From: Lachnospiraceae bacterium
GTDB taxonomy: Bacteria > Bacillota_A > Clostridia > Lachnospirales > Lachnospiraceae
Direction of reading: 5' to 3'
Assembly: GCA_004556565.1 (NCBI GenBank)
Contig: SFGN01000065.1
Coordinates: forward strand, 1 to 14,944
DNA length: 14,944 bases
Positions 12,338 to 14,944 of the stretch are shown piece after piece. The notes beneath the pieces were generated by a model. That model did not search any database, was not told the DNA's origin, and saw only the letters and a program-made list of their open reading frames with translations. Numbering within the stretch: the stretch's first letter is position 1; the number at the start of each line of letters is the position of its first letter. The position numbers and the translations under genes are program-made.

Positions 12338-13840
12338 ATGGGGTATACGAATAGTCCTTTGGTGGCGTTTACGCTGCTTAGTCCGAATCATTCCGGATAG
12401 AGAACAAAGATAATTGACAGAATATCGCCGCACTGTGTTGTAGGACAGTGTACAGCAGAAGGCTTGGGGGATTGGTTTTACAGACCATCCACCCAGGCCT
12501 CTTCTAATTATGGTATTGATAAGGATGGTAGAGTTGGACTGTATGTGGAAGAAAAGAATCGTTCCTGGTGTACATCCAGCAACGAGAATGACCAGAGGGC
12601 GGTTACCATTGAGTGTGCTTCCGGTAAGTTGGAACCTTATGCTATGAATGAGGTGGTCTATGACAGACTGATTGATTTGTGTGTGGATATTTGCCACAGA
12701 AATGGAAAGAAGAAGCTGCTTTGGTTTGGAGATAAGGACAAGTCTTTGAGCTATCAGCCGAAGGAGGATGAGATGCTCATCACGGTTCACAGATGGTTTG
12801 CCAATAAGAGCTGTCCGGGAAACTGGCTTTATGCAAGGCTGGGTGATTTGGCTGCGAAGGTTACTAACAGACTTGGCGGTGGAGAAACAGAAGTGATTCC
12901 TTCAGGGATGCAGGCGAGAGAGTTCCAGAATCTGACGGAGGCACAGGTGATTGCAAAGGTTGGTGCTTTGTTTACGGCTGATCAGAAGAAGTCGGGGATT
13001 TTGGCATCCGTGTCTATGGCTCAGTTCATTTTGGAGAGCGGTTATGGGAAGAGTGAACTTGCTCAGGGGGCGAATAACTGCTTTGGTATGAAGAAGTCAC
13101 TTTCGGGGAATACCTGGGGTGGTTCTACTTGGGATGGCAGCTCTGTTTATACCAAGAAGACACAGGAGCAGAAGGCTGATGGAAGCTATGTGACCATCAC
13201 AGCTGATTTTAGAAGATATGGATGTGTTGAGGATTCGATTGCAGACCACAGTGCATATCTACTTGGTGCCAAGAAAGGTAGTGAGCTTCGATATGATGGG
13301 CTGAAAGGATGTACGGATTATAAGAAGGCAGTGCAGATCATCAAGGATGGCGGGTACGCGACTTCGTTGACTTATGTAGAGAAGCTTTGCAGCATTATCG
13401 AGAGATGGAACCTTACTCAGTATGATGTAGCCGGTGAGGCTTCAGATGTGGTGAAGTATTACCGTGTAAGGAAGAGTTGGGAGGATGCTACTTCTCAGCT
13501 TGGGGCATATACGGTGCTTGCTAATGCGAAGGTTATGGCTGATAAGCATCCAGGATATGAAGTCTATGACTGGAATGGAAAGCAGGTTTATCCTGAGGTG
13601 GCGGAAGGCGCTGCAGGTGGGATGACCAATGCTGATTGTCCATTTATGGTGAGGGTAGGTATTCCTGATCTGAATATTAGGAAGGGTAGCGGTACAAATA
13701 CTGCAAAGACAGGTCAGTGTACGGGAATAGGTATATTCACGATCGTAGAAGTCAGAGAGGGAAAAGGTTCTGATAAAGGATGGGGTAAGTTGAAGTCGGG
13801 AGCTGGATGGGTGAGCTTAGACTACTGCCTGAAAGTTTAA
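12338..13840 (+). pseudogene. Modular endolysin (amidase + glucosaminidase + SH3) with in-frame TAG
   Basis: The frame starts at ATG 12338 (MGYTNSPLVAFTLLSPNHSG), meets TAG at 12398-12400, then runs open to 13840 (500 positions). A zinc amidase of the PGRP type spans about 1-170, with ligands H32 (PHCVVGQ), H151 (ITVHRWF) and C159 (SCPGNW). A GH73-like glucosaminidase spans about 190-365, with probable catalytic E233 (QFILESGYGKSELA) and NNCFGMK. A SPOR-like stretch lies near 373-418 (YYRVRKSWEDATSQLGAYT), and an SH3 wall-binding domain at about 430-500 (RVGIPDLNIRKG, GWVSLDYCLKV). Relatives read SGQRT where this reads SG-stop-RT, so a single CAG-to-TAG change is likely. The only near restart, TTG 12464, would drop H32. 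It would cut peptidoglycan if read through. It sits 2 nt after the holin. Confidence 0.84.
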
Positions 13841-13870
13841 TTGAATAAGATTCGGGCAAATTATAATAGT

Positions 13871-13936
13871 GCCGCAAGAGATGAATTGTCTGTGGGCATT
13901 GGATAGCTATTATCTGATGTCTGCAGGCTTTTTTTT
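13871..13936 (+). terminator. Probable terminator after the endolysin
   Basis: A GC-rich end (TCTGCAGGC, 13920-13928) leads into eight T residues. It can pair with GCCGCAAGA (13871-13879) with bulges. The hairpin is imperfect, but position and T-tract suit a terminator of the lysis genes. Confidence 0.45.
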
Positions 13937-14081
13937 CTGAAGAGTGTATAAATTTGCTTTAATTTTGAAAAAAGGTTAAAAACTGATGTTATGAGTCCGT
14001 TTTTATGGACAGTATAGGTTGTAAGATAGGAGAAAGAAAAGCGGAGACAGAAAAGGATTAAGCATGAAGGAGGAAGATGAT

Positions 14082-14329
14082 ATGAGTGAAGACAGAGGAC
14101 ATTGCCCGGAGTGTGGCGGAAGCGATGGATGGCATTATAGTGATTGTACATATGACGGAACAGAAGGGTGGGAGGCTATTATTCCCATTCAAGAGGAAGT
14201 TCCAGCGGCTCCGGCGGAAAGGTTTGGCTCTTCTATATCATTGCTCTAATTATCGGCTATGGTATCAATGAGCTACTCGGAGCAGTTTTGTTAATCGGAA
14301 TGATATTCTGGCTTATCGTATGTAAATAA
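14082..14329 (+). pseudogene. Small Cys-motif membrane protein, frameshifted
   Basis: The frame begins MSEDRGHCPECGGSDGWHYS at 14082, with GGAGG 8 nt upstream; the in-frame ATG at 14064 lacks an RBS. C8, C11 and C22, with H18, could bind zinc. The frame ends at 14249 after an odd tail (FGSSISLL). From 14225 to 14329 the -1 frame encodes a hydrophobic helix pair (WLFYIIALIIGYGINELLGA, VLLIGMIFWLIVCK) with a normal stop. One missing base in the short T run at 14223-14225 would join the two into an ~82-aa protein with a soluble zinc-binding head and a C-terminal membrane anchor. No slippery heptamer is visible, so an indel is more likely than programmed frameshifting. Family unknown. Confidence 0.6.
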
Positions 14330-14360
14330 GGAAGAGATAAAATCGAAGGAGGAAGCGATT

Positions 14361-14831
14361 ATGAATAGAAATTCAAATGGTATTAGTACAGGAATGGCAA
14401 TTCTTTGCACGCTTGGAATTTTACTTTTCATTGGCTGGATCATTGATCTTGGCACACCAAAGTGTATTAAGAGCGGGTGTGACAATGATGCTAAGGATGG
14501 GAGCAGTTACTGCTACTTACATGATAATAGCAATTACAGGTATAAGAGCAGCACCTCGTACAGCGGAAGCTCTAAAAGTTCCGGTAGTTCCTCAACTACA
14601 AAAAATAGCAATACTTCTTCGAACTCAAAGAGCAGTAGCACGACTTCAAACAGCAAGAAAACTTATTCATTCGGCAGTAGTTCTTCAAAGAAGAATCAGA
14701 GTTCTATGGATTCTTATGATGATGGCTACAATGCGGTTTATGAGGACGATGATTACGACTGGGATCGCTATCAGAGCGATGATGACTATGCTGCCGGTGT
14801 GGATGACGCCATGGAAGATGAGGATTGGTAA
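14361..14831 (+). CDS. Membrane-anchored Ser-rich protein with small Cys/His motif, unknown function
   Basis: A 156-aa protein. A single hydrophobic segment lies at residues 12-29 (MAILCTLGILLFIGWIIDLG). It is followed by a C-x4-C-x10-C-x2-H motif (C35, C40, C51, H54), which may be a small zinc knuckle. Residues 60-115 are a Ser/Thr/Asn/Lys-rich low-complexity linker. The C-terminal 40 residues are strongly acidic and Tyr-rich (DSYDDGYNAVYEDDDYDWDR). The RBS is AAGGAGG, 9 nt upstream. It follows the frameshifted small membrane protein by about 30 nt and is probably co-transcribed with it. I do not recognise the family; the layout suggests a membrane-tethered protein with a flexible spacer, orientation uncertain. 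Confidence 0.65.
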   Translation: MNRNSNGISTGMAILCTLGILLFIGWIIDLGTPKCIKSGCDNDAKDGSSYCYLHDNSNYRYKSSTSYSGSSKSSGSSSTTKNSNTSSNSKSSSTTSNSKKTYSFGSSSSKKNQSSMDSYDDGYNAVYEDDDYDWDRYQSDDDYAAGVDDAMEDEDW

Positions 14832-14904
14832 AAAATGAGTATTGGAGCTTCCTGTATACTTTAAAGAGTAAAGGGGATTGACCAAAAAGAATACCTCAAG
14901 TAAA

Positions 14905-14943
14905 TTTAGATTATTACTGACCGGGCAGTTAGTAAAATCTAAA
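14905..14943. terminator. Bidirectional terminator-like hairpin at the window edge
   Basis: TTTAGATTATTACTGAC (14905-14921) pairs with GTTAGTAAAATCTAAA (14928-14943) with one bulge and one G-U; the loop is CGGGCA. The A/T-rich flanks give a T run when read leftward. It could end a gene on the minus strand beyond the window, or be part of a repeat. Confidence 0.5.
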
Positions 14944-14944
14944 A

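Larger units (their letters stand above)
8758..13936 (+). mobile_element. Decayed prophage, late-gene end (tail tip, holin, endolysin)
   Basis: A run of co-directional genes in normal phage late order: tail-type protein, second structural protein, holin, endolysin, terminator. Base composition is higher in GC than the preceding island. No terminase, capsid, portal, tape measure, repressor or integrase of this phage is present in the window. The first gene has lost its 5' part and the endolysin has an internal stop, so this is a relic. Borders are approximate: the left is the retained RBS and start codon at 8758, the right is the T-tract after the endolysin. Confidence 0.78.

Noticed and set aside
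12248..12790. 180-aa minus-strand frame over holin and endolysin
   Set aside because: It is a shadow of the lysis genes, with no RBS and composition typical of antisense.
14377..14838. 153-aa plus-strand frame overlapping the Ser-rich membrane protein
   Set aside because: It is an alternative frame of a repetitive Ser/Asp coding region, without the AAGGAGG-linked start. The 14361 frame has a proper RBS and sensible domains.

Overview
The window looks like low-to-mid GC Firmicutes DNA, most likely from a Clostridia/Lachnospiraceae-type gut bacterium. Strong AGGAGG-type ribosome binding sites precede most genes. Rho-independent hairpin terminators with T-tracts are frequent. The protein families (Tn916-type Int and Xis, LexA plus ImmA, a TcdE/phi29-type holin) also point there. 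The species assignment is inference. No rRNA, tRNA or CRISPR array was seen. The window is almost entirely mobile DNA.

Layout. (1) 1-790: a broken IS110-family insertion sequence on the minus strand. It keeps the DEDD/RuvC-like half of the transposase and the 5' non-coding region expected to specify a bridge RNA, but lacks the C-terminal half. (2) 791-2640: a compact operon of a LexA-type self-cleaving repressor, a possible 39-aa peptide, an ImmA/IrrE metallopeptidase and a four-Cys zinc-ribbon protein. It ends in an elaborate terminator or small RNA. (3) 2673-6440: a second terminator, then a 5' leader hairpin that buries the Shine-Dalgarno of a sigma-region-4-like protein. A PemK/MazF toxin-like protein with an extra Cys-rich tail follows. 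Next come four tandem, diverged Xis(Tn916)-like proteins and an intact Tn916-type tyrosine integrase. (4) 6440-7238: no gene. This stretch holds two clusters of short direct repeats (TTACATCA x3, TTACGACA x2), an inverted repeat and two terminators. It is the likely end of the integrative element, possibly next to a second element. (5) 7239-8729: an AT-rich two-gene island, a 52-aa ribbon-helix-helix protein divergent from a 370-aa protein with three zinc-ribbon-like Cys clusters. They share an intergenic region full of nested inverted repeats, and terminators lie on both sides. (6) 8758-13936: late genes of a decayed prophage: a 5'-deleted tail-type protein, a second structural protein, a holin, and a modular endolysin broken by one in-frame TAG. 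(7) 13937-14944: two small genes for Cys-containing, membrane-anchored proteins, the first frameshifted, then a terminator-like hairpin at the window edge.

How it fits together. Regions 2 and 3 read as the control and integration end of an integrative element. LexA and ImmA are two protease-based switches, the sigma-like protein could activate element genes, and Xis plus Int carry out excision and integration. Region 6 keeps only the tail-tip, lysis and endolysin end of a phage. Three separate lesions (lost 5' end, nonsense codon, frameshift in the flanking gene) mark regions 6-7 as relics. The parts most worth a second look are the four-fold Xis array, the RBS-sequestering leader hairpin, the IS110 bridge-RNA region, and the divergent RHH/zinc-ribbon pair with its operator-like repeats.
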